Assembly: GCA_036271015.1 (NCBI GenBank)
Contig: DATBBL010000356.1
Location: 1-15,171, forward strand
DNA: 15,171 bases
From: DASUAS01 sp036271015
GTDB lineage: Bacteria; Actinomycetota; Acidimicrobiia; IMCC26256; DASPTH01
Direction: 5' to 3'
The notes under the pieces were generated by a model, which did no database searches, was not told the DNA's origin, and saw nothing but the letters and a program-made list of their open reading frames with translations. The stretch's first letter is position 1. Each line of letters opens with the position of its first letter. The translations under genes were made by a program, and so were the position numbers. Of this stretch, positions 6,000 through 12,681 are shown piece by piece.

Positions 6000-6018
6000 G
6001 AGCCCGGGAGACGGGCTC
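6000..6018 (-). promoter_or_regulatory. Hairpin in the htpX leader, next to the Shine-Dalgarno
   Basis: GAGCCCG-GGAGA-CGGGCTC is a perfect 7-bp stem with a 5-nt loop, ending 2 nt upstream of the htpX Shine-Dalgarno. If transcription starts near 6025, the hairpin is within the first 25 nt of the mRNA. It could stabilise the leader, tune ribosome access, or be the terminator of the upstream acsA/HAD transcript. Confidence 0.5.
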
Positions 6019-6031
6019 TGCTTGTCGGTGA

Positions 6032-6058
6032 AACGCTACGCGGGCACCGCGCGTTCCC
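6032..6058 (-). promoter_or_regulatory. ECF-sigma-type promoter of htpX
   Basis: On the minus strand GGGAAC (6058-6053) is followed after exactly 17 nt by CGTT (6035-6032), which equals GGAAC-N18-GTT. This matches the promoter pattern known for SigR of Streptomyces and SigH/SigE of mycobacteria. It sits 48 nt upstream of the htpX start and 33 nt beyond the end of the HAD gene. The match is seen directly; use by the sigma factor in this window is inference. Confidence 0.6.
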
Positions 6059-6090
6059 GGAGCCCACGCTCTCAGGAACCTCGCAGCATG

Positions 6091-6594
6091 TCAGTCGTAG
6101 TAGCCGCTGTGGAAGTAGATGCAGGGAACGCCCTCGGAGCGGAACATGGCCACGTTCCGACGGTCGTCCTCGATGGCGAGGCGCAGCTCGAAGCCGTAGT
6201 TCCGCAGGTCCCACACCGAGGCCTGCTTGAAGTCGCGGGCCATCTCGTAGTCGCCCCAGGGCCGCATGAGGAGGAGGTCCCACCGGATGCGGTACCGGCG
6301 CAGCCAGGCCTCGGTGAGGTGGTGCACCCGTTCGGGCCGGGCGGTCAGCAGCACGATGCGCAGGTCGGGGTCGAGGAGGTCGAGGAGCACCTTGACCTCC
6401 TCGATGACCGGGTCGTCGCCGCACGCCTCGAAGAACGCGTTCCAGTTGCGGCGCGGCGCCTCGAGGTAGTGCTGGCGGCTGGCCGCGTCGGAGAGCACGC
6501 CGTCGATGTCGACGGCGACCGCGGGGCCGGGCTCGACCGCACCCTCGTGCCAGGTCCAGTGATCGGGGACGTATCCCGTCCCGTACCGCGCCAC
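6091..6594 (-). CDS. HAD phosphatase, similar to the polynucleotide kinase 3'-phosphatase domain
   Basis: A 167-residue HAD protein with all four motifs: AVDIDGVLSD (27-36; Asp29 nucleophile, Asp31 acid/base), LLTARP (82-87; Thr84), Lys123 in DFKQASVWDL, and AIEDDRRNVAMFRSEGVPC (140-158). The spacing and the ending RLAIEDDRRNVAMF-type segment resemble the C-terminal phosphatase domain of T4 polynucleotide kinase (LAIDDRTQVVEMW). A 3'-end nucleic acid phosphatase or a small-molecule phosphatase are both possible; there is no kinase or ligase domain here. Aromatic residues at the N-terminus (YVPDHWTWHEG) precede the core. The start is GTG 6594, 13 nt after the acsA stop, with a weak GGCAGGA nearby; this is the longest frame and the distance suggests co-transcription with acsA. 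Confidence 0.85.
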   Translation of the reverse strand: MARYGTGYVPDHWTWHEGAVEPGPAVAVDIDGVLSDAASRQHYLEAPRRNWNAFFEACGDDPVIEEVKVLLDLLDPDLRIVLLTARPERVHHLTEAWLRRYRIRWDLLLMRPWGDYEMARDFKQASVWDLRNYGFELRLAIEDDRRNVAMFRSEGVPCIYFHSGYYD

Positions 6595-6607
6595 GTCCTG
6601 CCGCGCC

Positions 6608-8584
6608 TCAGTCGTCCTCGGTCGCGGCGGCGAGGTAGCGGGCCTTGATGCCCTCCACGACCGACGGGTCGGCGAGCGTGGTGGTGTCGCCCAACGCCTG
6701 GTCCTCGGCGACGTCGCGCAGGAGCCGCCGCATGATCTTCCCCGAGCGGGTCTTGGGCAGGTCCTCGGTGAAGAGCACCGTCTTCGGCTTGGCGATCGGG
6801 CCGATGGTGTGGCCGACGTGGTCGCGCAGCTCGGTGACCAACTCCTCGGTCGGTTCGTTGCCGGCGCGCAGGATCACGAACGCGCCGATGGCCTGACCCG
6901 TGGTTGCGTCCTTGGTGCCGACCACGGCGGCTTCGGCGACCGCCGGGTGGCCCACCAACGCGTGCTCGACCTCGGCGGTCGAGATGTTGTGACCGGACAC
7001 GAGCATCACGTCGTCGACCCGCCCCAGCAACCAGAAGTCGCCGTCGTCGTCGCGCTTGGCGCCGTCGCCCGCGAAGTAGCGGCCCGGGAAACGGCTCCAG
7101 TAGGTCTCCTGGAACCGCTCGGGATCACCCCAGATGCCCCGCAGCATCGACGGCCACGGCCGGGTGAGCACCAGGTAGCCGCCGCCCGGGATGCCGACGG
7201 GGTCACCGGCGTCGTCGACGATGTCGGCACCGATGCCGGGGAGGGGGAACGTCGCGCTCCCGGGCTTCAGCGTGGTGATGCCCGGCAACGGGCTGATCAT
7301 GATGGCCCCGGTCTCGGTCTGCCACCACGTGTCGACGACCGGGCAGCGCTCCCCACCGATGTGGTGCCAGTACCAGATCCACGCCTCGGGGTTGATGGGC
7401 TCGCCGACGCTGCCGAGCAGGCGCAGCGAGGACAGGTCGTGGCGCTCGACGTACTCGGGCCCCCATTTCATGAAGGTGCGGATCGCGGTGGGCGCGGTGT
7501 AGAGGATGGTGACGCCGTACTTCTCGACGATTTGCCAGAGCCGGTCCCTGCCGGGATGGTCCGGGGTCCCCTCGTACATCACGCTGGTGGCGCCGTTCAT
7601 CAACGGTCCGTAGACGATGTACGAGTGGCCGGTCACCCAGCCGACGTCGGCCGCGCACCAGTACACGTCGGTGTCGGCGTGGAGATCGAACACGTGCTTG
7701 TGCGTCCACGCGACCTGGGTGAGGTAGCCACCGGTCGTGTGCATGATGCCCTTCGGCCGCGCCGTGGTGCCGCTGGTGTACAGGAGGTAGAGGAGGTCCT
7801 CGGCGTCCATCGGCTCGGGTGGGCAGTCGGCCGATTGGCCCGGCACGAGATCGTGCCACCACACGTCGCGGCCGTCGGTCATGGGGATCTCGTGCTCGGT
7901 GCGTCGCAGCACCAGGACCTTCTCGATGGTCGGGCACTCCGCGACCGCGAGGTCGGCGGTCTCCTTGAGCGGCACGATCTGCCCTCGGCGGATGGCGCCG
8001 TCGCCGGTGATCAGCACCTTCGCCTCGGCGTCCTGGATGCGGTCGCGGAGCGAGTCGGAGGAGAAGCCCCCGAAGACCACGGAGTGGGCGGCGCCGATGC
8101 GCGCGCAGGCGAGGAGCGCCATCGGCAGCTCCGGCACCATGCCGAGGTAGATGTTGACCCGGTCGCCCTTCTCGACCCCGAGGGCCTTCAACGCATTGGC
8201 GAGCTGGGCGACGTCGTGGAGGAGGTCGGCGTAGGTGATGGTGCGGGTGTCGCCGGGCTCGCCCTCCCAGTAGTACGCGACCTTGTCGCCCCGCCCGGCC
8301 TCGACGTGCCGGTCGAGGCAGTTGTACGCCGCGTTCAGGCGCCCGCCGACGAACCACTTCGCGTACGGCAGGTCCCACTCGAGGACGGTGTCCCAGGGCT
8401 CGAACCAGTCGAGGAGCTCACCGGCCTGCTTCGCCCAGAACCCCTCGAGGTCGGCCTCGGCCTCGGCATGGACCGCGCCGTCCGCGAGCAGCGCGTTGGC
8501 GGTGAACTCGGCCGGCGGTGGGTAGGTGCGGTCCTCCGCGAGGAGCGACGCGATCGTGTCGGACTTCCGCACCTCGTCGGCCAT
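6608..8584 (-). CDS. acsA: Acetyl-CoA synthetase (AMP-forming)
   Basis: A 658-residue enzyme of full family length. It activates acetate with ATP to acetyl-AMP and then acetyl-CoA in the cytoplasm. The N-terminal ACS domain carries WFVGGRLNAAYNCLDRH (77-93). The phosphate loop is YTSGTTARPKG (269-279). The acetate-pocket and adenylate motif is TWWQTETG (419-426), whose tryptophan limits the pocket to short acids. The C-terminal domain carries the hinge motif LGRVDD and the catalytic lysine in KTRSGKIMRRLL, Lys616, which in other bacteria is inactivated by acetylation. GTG 8587 and ATG 8584 are adjacent starts; ATG was chosen, with a GGGGG-type Shine-Dalgarno upstream. It lies 91 bp downstream of the MidA-like gene and 13 bp upstream of the HAD gene, all on the same strand. 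Confidence 0.97.
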   Translation of the reverse strand: MADEVRKSDTIASLLAEDRTYPPPAEFTANALLADGAVHAEAEADLEGFWAKQAGELLDWFEPWDTVLEWDLPYAKWFVGGRLNAAYNCLDRHVEAGRGDKVAYYWEGEPGDTRTITYADLLHDVAQLANALKALGVEKGDRVNIYLGMVPELPMALLACARIGAAHSVVFGGFSSDSLRDRIQDAEAKVLITGDGAIRRGQIVPLKETADLAVAECPTIEKVLVLRRTEHEIPMTDGRDVWWHDLVPGQSADCPPEPMDAEDLLYLLYTSGTTARPKGIMHTTGGYLTQVAWTHKHVFDLHADTDVYWCAADVGWVTGHSYIVYGPLMNGATSVMYEGTPDHPGRDRLWQIVEKYGVTILYTAPTAIRTFMKWGPEYVERHDLSSLRLLGSVGEPINPEAWIWYWHHIGGERCPVVDTWWQTETGAIMISPLPGITTLKPGSATFPLPGIGADIVDDAGDPVGIPGGGYLVLTRPWPSMLRGIWGDPERFQETYWSRFPGRYFAGDGAKRDDDGDFWLLGRVDDVMLVSGHNISTAEVEHALVGHPAVAEAAVVGTKDATTGQAIGAFVILRAGNEPTEELVTELRDHVGHTIGPIAKPKTVLFTEDLPKTRSGKIMRRLLRDVAEDQALGDTTTLADPSVVEGIKARYLAAATEDD

Positions 8585-8656
8585 CACCCAACCCCCAGCT
8601 TCACGTGCTCGGCGGCGGTCAGGCTACCCGTGGGGTCGGACGCTCATCCCAGGCGC

Positions 8657-8668
8657 CGCGTGCACGCG
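8657..8668. other. GC palindrome between the MidA-like gene and acsA
   Basis: CGCGTGCACGCG is a perfect 12-bp palindrome just after the MidA-like stop. As a hairpin it has a 4-bp stem and a TGCA loop. It may be a weak terminator or an operator for acsA. The rest of the 91-bp gap (8585-8675) shows no convincing promoter; TAGCCT at 8626-8621 is a poor -10 candidate. Confidence 0.3.
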
Positions 8669-8675
8669 CCGACGT

Positions 8676-9824
8676 TCAGCGGGTGAAGACCAGCACCCGG
8701 TGCGCGCCGAGGCCGGCGGGGTCGACCAGGGCGGCGGCCTCGGTGACGCGGCTGCGCTGGCGGACGGCCTCGAGATCGCCGACATGGGCCCGGGCCTCCC
8801 AAGCCACGCGCGCATCGTCGACGAGCGATTCGATGCCGAGCGACGCGAGCCACTCGGCCTGGGTGACGGCGACGGCGAGCTCGAAGCCGGCGCGGCTCGC
8901 GGCGTGCACGAGGTACTCCGCGGGCACGTCGACCGTGATGTCCTGGTCGCCGGGCGCGACCAGCGGCGGGTCGCCCCGTGCGTGCTCCCGGTACGTGCGC
9001 AGCCAGCCGTCGGGGCCGCGCTCGACCAGCTCCGACGCGGTCGCGACGTAGTCGACGACGACGAGCATGCCGTGGCGGAGCGCGGTCGCGCACGAGTGCA
9101 ACCAGTCCATGATGCGGGTCGGGACGGGGAGGCGGGCGCCCGAGGGCACCACCGCGTCGGCGGCGACGGCGTCCGCCTCCGCCGCCAGCTCGTCGAGCGC
9201 GGGGACGACCGTCTCGACGAGCTGATCGCCGTCGAGCGCGACGAGCACCTCGGCCCAACCGTCGGCCGTGCGCTCCACGATCCGGAACGGCAGGTTGTCG
9301 AGCAGCTCGTTGGCCATCACGACACCGTCGAGGGCGACCGCGGGGAGCTCGTCGAGCGCGGTGACGATCGGGCCCATGCCGGTGACCGGCAGCGGCGCGT
9401 CGTCGTCGGTGCGCACCACGGGGCCGAGCGCGTCCTCGAACGGCTCCACCCGGAGCAGCTCGTGCTGCGCCTCGCGGAGCGCCGGGGAGCGTTCGACCAG
9501 CACGTACCGGAGGGCGCGTTCGCACTCGGGCTCGGCGGCAAGCACGTCGCGCGCCAGCCGCCCCCGCCCGGCGCCGACCTCCACCACGAGGAACGGATCG
9601 GGGCCGTCCAGGTCGCGCCACCAGCCGTCGAGGGCGCGCGCGACCAGCGCACCGAACAGCGGCCCCACCTCGGGACTGGTGACGAAGTCACGCCCGGCCC
9701 GACCCGCACCGCGGGCCCGGGTGAAGAAGCCGTCGTCGCCGTAGAGCGCGACCTCGACGAACCCGTCGTAGGGGATCGGCCCCTCCCGTCGGATCCGTTC
9801 GACGATCCGCTCCGACGCGCTCAT
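8676..9824 (-). CDS. MidA/NDUFAF7-family SAM-dependent methyltransferase (DUF185)
   Basis: A 382-residue protein of the COG1565 family. Hallmarks in order: FVEVALYGDDGFFT (22-35), DFVTSPEVGPLFG (46-58), SAM-binding VVEVGAGRGRLARDVL (80-95), VMANELLDNLPF (169-180), and later YREHARGDPPLVAPGDQDIT, close to the family's YRxHxxxDPLxxPGxxDLT. The human homologue NDUFAF7 dimethylates an arginine of complex I subunit NDUFS2 (the NuoD homologue) during assembly. The bacterial role is mostly untested. The start is ATG 9824 with AGGAGG 9 nt upstream; a longer frame to 9860 lacks such a site. The -10 is probably TACACT at 9855-9850, inside the dyad shared with the divergent AAA ATPase gene. The nuo operon lies 1.4 kb away. 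It may be co-transcribed with acsA. Confidence 0.92.
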   Translation of the reverse strand: MSASERIVERIRREGPIPYDGFVEVALYGDDGFFTRARGAGRAGRDFVTSPEVGPLFGALVARALDGWWRDLDGPDPFLVVEVGAGRGRLARDVLAAEPECERALRYVLVERSPALREAQHELLRVEPFEDALGPVVRTDDDAPLPVTGMGPIVTALDELPAVALDGVVMANELLDNLPFRIVERTADGWAEVLVALDGDQLVETVVPALDELAAEADAVAADAVVPSGARLPVPTRIMDWLHSCATALRHGMLVVVDYVATASELVERGPDGWLRTYREHARGDPPLVAPGDQDITVDVPAEYLVHAASRAGFELAVAVTQAEWLASLGIESLVDDARVAWEARAHVGDLEAVRQRSRVTEAAALVDPAGLGAHRVLVFTR

Positions 9825-9848
9825 TTCGCGGTGCCTCCTGCTCGGGGC

Positions 9849-9912
9849 GAGTGTAGCCAAGTATGTCTAACTATTGCGTAGATCCAATACTGGGCAATAC
9901 TTCGCTATACTC
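9849..9912. promoter_or_regulatory. 64-bp imperfect dyad containing two divergent promoters
   Basis: This AT-rich stretch lies between the MidA-like gene (-) and the AAA ATPase gene (+). The outer arms, 9849-9864 and 9897-9912, are inverted copies matching at 14 of 16 positions. An inner pair, TATTG (9872-9876) and CAATA (9885-9889), has exactly the same centre, 9880.5. Hexamers like CAATAC recur every 10 bp: CAATAC 9885, CAATAC 9895 and CTATAC 9905 on the plus strand; CAATAG 9876-9871, ACATAC 9866-9861 and CTACAC 9856-9851 on the minus strand. The outermost copies overlap the likely -10 elements, TATACT (9906-9911, plus) and TACACT (9855-9850, minus). No consensus -35 is seen on either side. 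An oligomeric regulator binding one face of the helix is a natural inference. Confidence 0.7.
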
Positions 9913-9918
9913 AGCGGG

Positions 9919-11100
9919 ATGGACGCCCGCCTCAACCCCTACTCGCCCGGCGCCGGGGTGCGCCCGGTGCAGCTGGCGGGCCGGGACGCCGAGCTCGAGT
10001 CGTTCGACGTGCTGCGCGCCCGCGCCGAGGCCGGCCGGCCCGACCGCAGCACCCTCTTCTACGGGCTCCGGGGCGTGGGCAAGACGGTGCTGCTGAACGA
10101 GCTCGCGGAGAACGCGCGTGAGGCGGGGTGGATCGTCGCCAAGGTGGAGGCCGACCTGGCCGGTGACCGCATGCCCTTCCGCAGCCAGGTCGCGAGCGCG
10201 CTCAACCAGTCGCTGCGCCATGGACAGCGCCGGGGCGCGGCCAGCCGGTTCTTCCACCGCGCGCTCCGCACCTTCAAGTCGTTCTCCATCACCGCGGCGC
10301 CCGACGGGAGTTTCTCGGTGGGCATCGACGTCGAGCCCGAGCGAGGACGCGCCGACACCGGGTCGATCGTCGCCGACCTCACCGACCTGGCCGTCGACCT
10401 CGGCGCGGCGGCGCGCGACCTCGAGGTCGGCGCCGCGCTGTTCGTGGACGAGATGCAGCACCTCTCGCTCGAGGAGCTCGGCGCGTTGAGCCAGGCCTGT
10501 CACGAGACCGGCCAGCGCAACCTGCCGTTCTTCGTGCTGGGCGCGGGCCTGCCCAACCTGCCGGGGCGCCTCTCGGAGGCGAAGTCGTACTCGGAGCGCC
10601 TCTTCCGCTACGTGCGGATCGATCGTCTCGATCCCGAGGACGCCGCGGTCGCGCTCACCCGGCCGGCAGCCGACGAGGGGGTGGCGTGGACCGACGAGGC
10701 CGCGACCATGGTGCTCGACGCGGCCGGCGGTCACCCGTACTTCATCCAGCAGTTCGGGCAGACCACGTGGAACGTCGCCGGCGAGTCGCCGATCGCCGTG
10801 CTCGACGCCACCGAGGGACTGCGCACCGGCTGGGACCTCCTCGACCAGGGATTCTTCCGGGCCCGTTGGGAGCGGGCGACGCCTGCCGAGCGGGACTACC
10901 TGGCCGCGATGGCCGTCGACGGCGAGGAGCCGAGCTCCACCAGCACGGTTGCAGCGCGGCTCGGGAAGAAGCTCACCTCACTCGGCCCGACACGCGCGAA
11001 CTTGATCGCGAAGGGCCTCGTCTACGCGCCCGAGCACGGCCTGATCGCGTTCACCGTGCCGGGGATGGCGCACTTCATCGCCCGCCAGGCGAACGGATGA
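9919..11100 (+). CDS. Stand-alone AAA ATPase (AAA_16 / Orc1-like type)
   Basis: A 393-residue P-loop ATPase. It starts MDARLNPYSPGAGVRPVQLAGRD, a conserved lead-in of a large actinobacterial family. Walker A is YGLRGVGKT (48-56) and Walker B is ALFVDE (173-178). FVLGAGLPNLPG (205-216) resembles sensor 1 of STAND/Orc-type ATPases. The C-terminal part, from about residue 322 (PAERDYLAAMAVDG, then a helix-turn-helix-like STVAARLGKKLTSLGPTRANLIAKGLVY), looks like a winged helix. The start is ATG 9919. TATACT ends 7 nt before it, so the mRNA is probably leaderless; a frame opening at 9874 would be upstream of transcription. It is divergent from the MidA-like gene and convergent with nuoN. Its function is unknown; members have been linked neither to a fixed pathway nor to a fixed partner that I can name. 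Confidence 0.9.
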   Translation: MDARLNPYSPGAGVRPVQLAGRDAELESFDVLRARAEAGRPDRSTLFYGLRGVGKTVLLNELAENAREAGWIVAKVEADLAGDRMPFRSQVASALNQSLRHGQRRGAASRFFHRALRTFKSFSITAAPDGSFSVGIDVEPERGRADTGSIVADLTDLAVDLGAAARDLEVGAALFVDEMQHLSLEELGALSQACHETGQRNLPFFVLGAGLPNLPGRLSEAKSYSERLFRYVRIDRLDPEDAAVALTRPAADEGVAWTDEAATMVLDAAGGHPYFIQQFGQTTWNVAGESPIAVLDATEGLRTGWDLLDQGFFRARWERATPAERDYLAAMAVDGEEPSSTSTVAARLGKKLTSLGPTRANLIAKGLVYAPEHGLIAFTVPGMAHFIARQANG

Positions 11101-11145
11101 TTCCGTACGCAACCGCTCACCACGCGGCGGCCGGAGACGAGCGGA

Positions 11146-11164
11146 GCGAGCGCAGGCCGCTCGC
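11146..11164. terminator. Hairpin 1 of a double terminator, built from GCGAGCG repeats
   Basis: GCGAGCG-CAGGC-CGCTCGC is a perfect 7-bp stem with a 5-nt loop, 45 nt after the AAA ATPase stop. GCGAGCG recurs directly at 11167-11173 and 11209-11215, so the CGCTCGC arm could pair with any of three copies. Confidence 0.55.
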
Positions 11165-11178
11165 CAGCGAGCGAACGG

Positions 11179-11205
11179 CTGCGAGGCGGGTATCCCGCCT
11201 CGCAG
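11179..11205. terminator. Strong bidirectional terminator between AAA ATPase gene and nuoN
   Basis: CTGCGAGGCGGG-TAT-CCCGCCTCGCAG is a perfect 12-bp stem with a 3-nt loop, 12 nt beyond the nuoN stop and 78 nt beyond the AAA ATPase stop. It is the strongest hairpin in the window and closes the nuo operon. No T-tract follows on either strand. Confidence 0.85.
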
Positions 11206-11217
11206 AGAGCGAGCGAG

Positions 11218-12681
11218 TTAGAAGGCGAGCTCGCCGATCTTGGCGAAGATCTGCGGATAGATGCCGACCACGATGGTGACCGCGGCGCAGAGGCCGATGG
11301 CCACGGTGAGCGCGGCGGGGATCGGTCGCGACGCGGTCGTGGCCTCGGGCGCCGGGTCGTGGAACCACATCACCCGGGCCACCCCGGCGTAGTAGAAGAA
11401 CGCCACCACCGACCCGAGCGCGGCGATGACCCCGAGCACGATGGCCGACGGAGAATTGGCATCGAGCACGGCGCGGAACATGACGAACTTGGCGAACCAG
11501 CCCGCGAACGGCGGGATGCCGGCCAGCGAGAACAGGAAGATGGTGAGCGTCACCGCCAGCCCGGGGGACGTCTGGCCGAGGCCGGCGTAGGTGTCGATCT
11601 CGGCACTGCCGGTGCGCCGGGCGACCGCGATGACCACCGCGAACGCGCCGAGGTTCATCGCCGCGTAGATGAACAGGTAGATGAGCACCGCCTCGAGCGA
11701 CGAGACGCGCGCGCCACCGTCGCCTGCGACCGCGAGGGGCACCAGGATGAAGCCGCCCTGCGCGATCGATGAGTACGCGAGCATGCGCACGATGTTGGTC
11801 TGGCGCAGCGCGACCAGGTTGCCGAAGATGATCGACGCCGCCGCCAGGACCCACAGCACCGGTTCCCACGAGTCCTGCGACGGCAGGAAGCCGAAGTTGA
11901 TGATCGTGAGCAGCGCGACGAAGCCGCCGGCCTTCGACGCCACCGAGAGGAACGCGGTGACCGGGGTGGGCGCACCCTCGTAGGTGTCGGGCGTCCAGAA
12001 GTGGAACGGGACCGCGCTGATCTTGAACGCGAACCCGGCGATGGTCAGGAAGATGGCGACGGCGAGGAGCGTGCTCGTGCCGTGGAGCACGATGTGACCG
12101 GAGATGTCGCTCAGCAGGGTCGAGCCGCCGGTCTCACCGAACACGATCGACATGCCGTAGAGCATGATCGCCGACGACAGCACGCCGATGATGAAGTACT
12201 TGATCGCGGCTTCGTTCGACTTCGAGTCGTGCTTGCGCCACCCGGCGAGCACGAACGTCGGGATGGTGATCGTCTCCAGCGCCACGAAGATGCTGATGAG
12301 GTCGCGCGCCGACGCCATCGCCATCATGCCCAGCACCGAGGTGAGCATGAGGAAGTAGAACTCACCCTGGTAGTAATCGCCCTCGGAGATGTAGTCGGAC
12401 GACATCAACAGGACGATGTAGGTCACGACCAGGAAGAAGCCCTCGAACGCGAGCGCGTAGTTGTCGACCACGAACGCGCCGTGGAACAGCGAGCGCGTCG
12501 TGCCGTCGGCCGCCAGCGTGATGACGGGGATCAGCGCGGCCAGGACCCCGATCGACGCGATGCGCGAGCTGGTGAAGCGAGACCGCTCCGGCCAGATCAG
12601 GTCTGCGACGAGGACGATGAGGATCGTCCCCGTGAGGACCAGCTCGGGCGCGATCGCATGGAAGTCGACGTGCGGGTTCAC
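11218..12681 (-). CDS. nuoN: NADH-quinone oxidoreductase subunit N
   Basis: A 487-residue antiporter-like membrane subunit of complex I, with about 14 hydrophobic helices. It moves protons in the membrane arm, next to NuoM. Key charged residues are in the expected places: Glu136 in FVALETI (helix 5), Lys220 in GFAFKISAVPFHFW (helix 7), Lys250 in SVASKAGGF (helix 8) and Lys397 in PPFAGWFAKF (helix 12). They correspond to E133, K217, K247 and K395 of E. coli NuoN. The start is GTG 12681, immediately after the nuoM TAG with no gap, so translation depends on re-initiation. It is the last gene of the operon and ends at the double hairpin. Confidence 0.97.
   Translation of the reverse strand: MNPHVDFHAIAPELVLTGTILIVLVADLIWPERSRFTSSRIASIGVLAALIPVITLAADGTTRSLFHGAFVVDNYALAFEGFFLVVTYIVLLMSSDYISEGDYYQGEFYFLMLTSVLGMMAMASARDLISIFVALETITIPTFVLAGWRKHDSKSNEAAIKYFIIGVLSSAIMLYGMSIVFGETGGSTLLSDISGHIVLHGTSTLLAVAIFLTIAGFAFKISAVPFHFWTPDTYEGAPTPVTAFLSVASKAGGFVALLTIINFGFLPSQDSWEPVLWVLAAASIIFGNLVALRQTNIVRMLAYSSIAQGGFILVPLAVAGDGGARVSSLEAVLIYLFIYAAMNLGAFAVVIAVARRTGSAEIDTYAGLGQTSPGLAVTLTIFLFSLAGIPPFAGWFAKFVMFRAVLDANSPSAIVLGVIAALGSVVAFFYYAGVARVMWFHDPAPEATTASRPIPAALTVAIGLCAAVTIVVGIYPQIFAKIGELAF

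Noticed and set aside
4020..6230. 736-codon plus-strand frame opposite the ABC and htpX genes
   Set aside because: It crosses three real minus-strand genes and a terminator, has Arg/Gly/Asp-rich composition and no recognisable domain.
6809..8686. 625-codon plus-strand frame opposite acsA
   Set aside because: It is a mirror of the acsA codon pattern. The minus strand carries a full-length acetyl-CoA synthetase with all motifs.
11136..11217. CRISPR-like repeat array
   Set aside because: The repeats are only 7 bp, irregularly spaced and form hairpins. There are no spacers of constant size and no cas genes.
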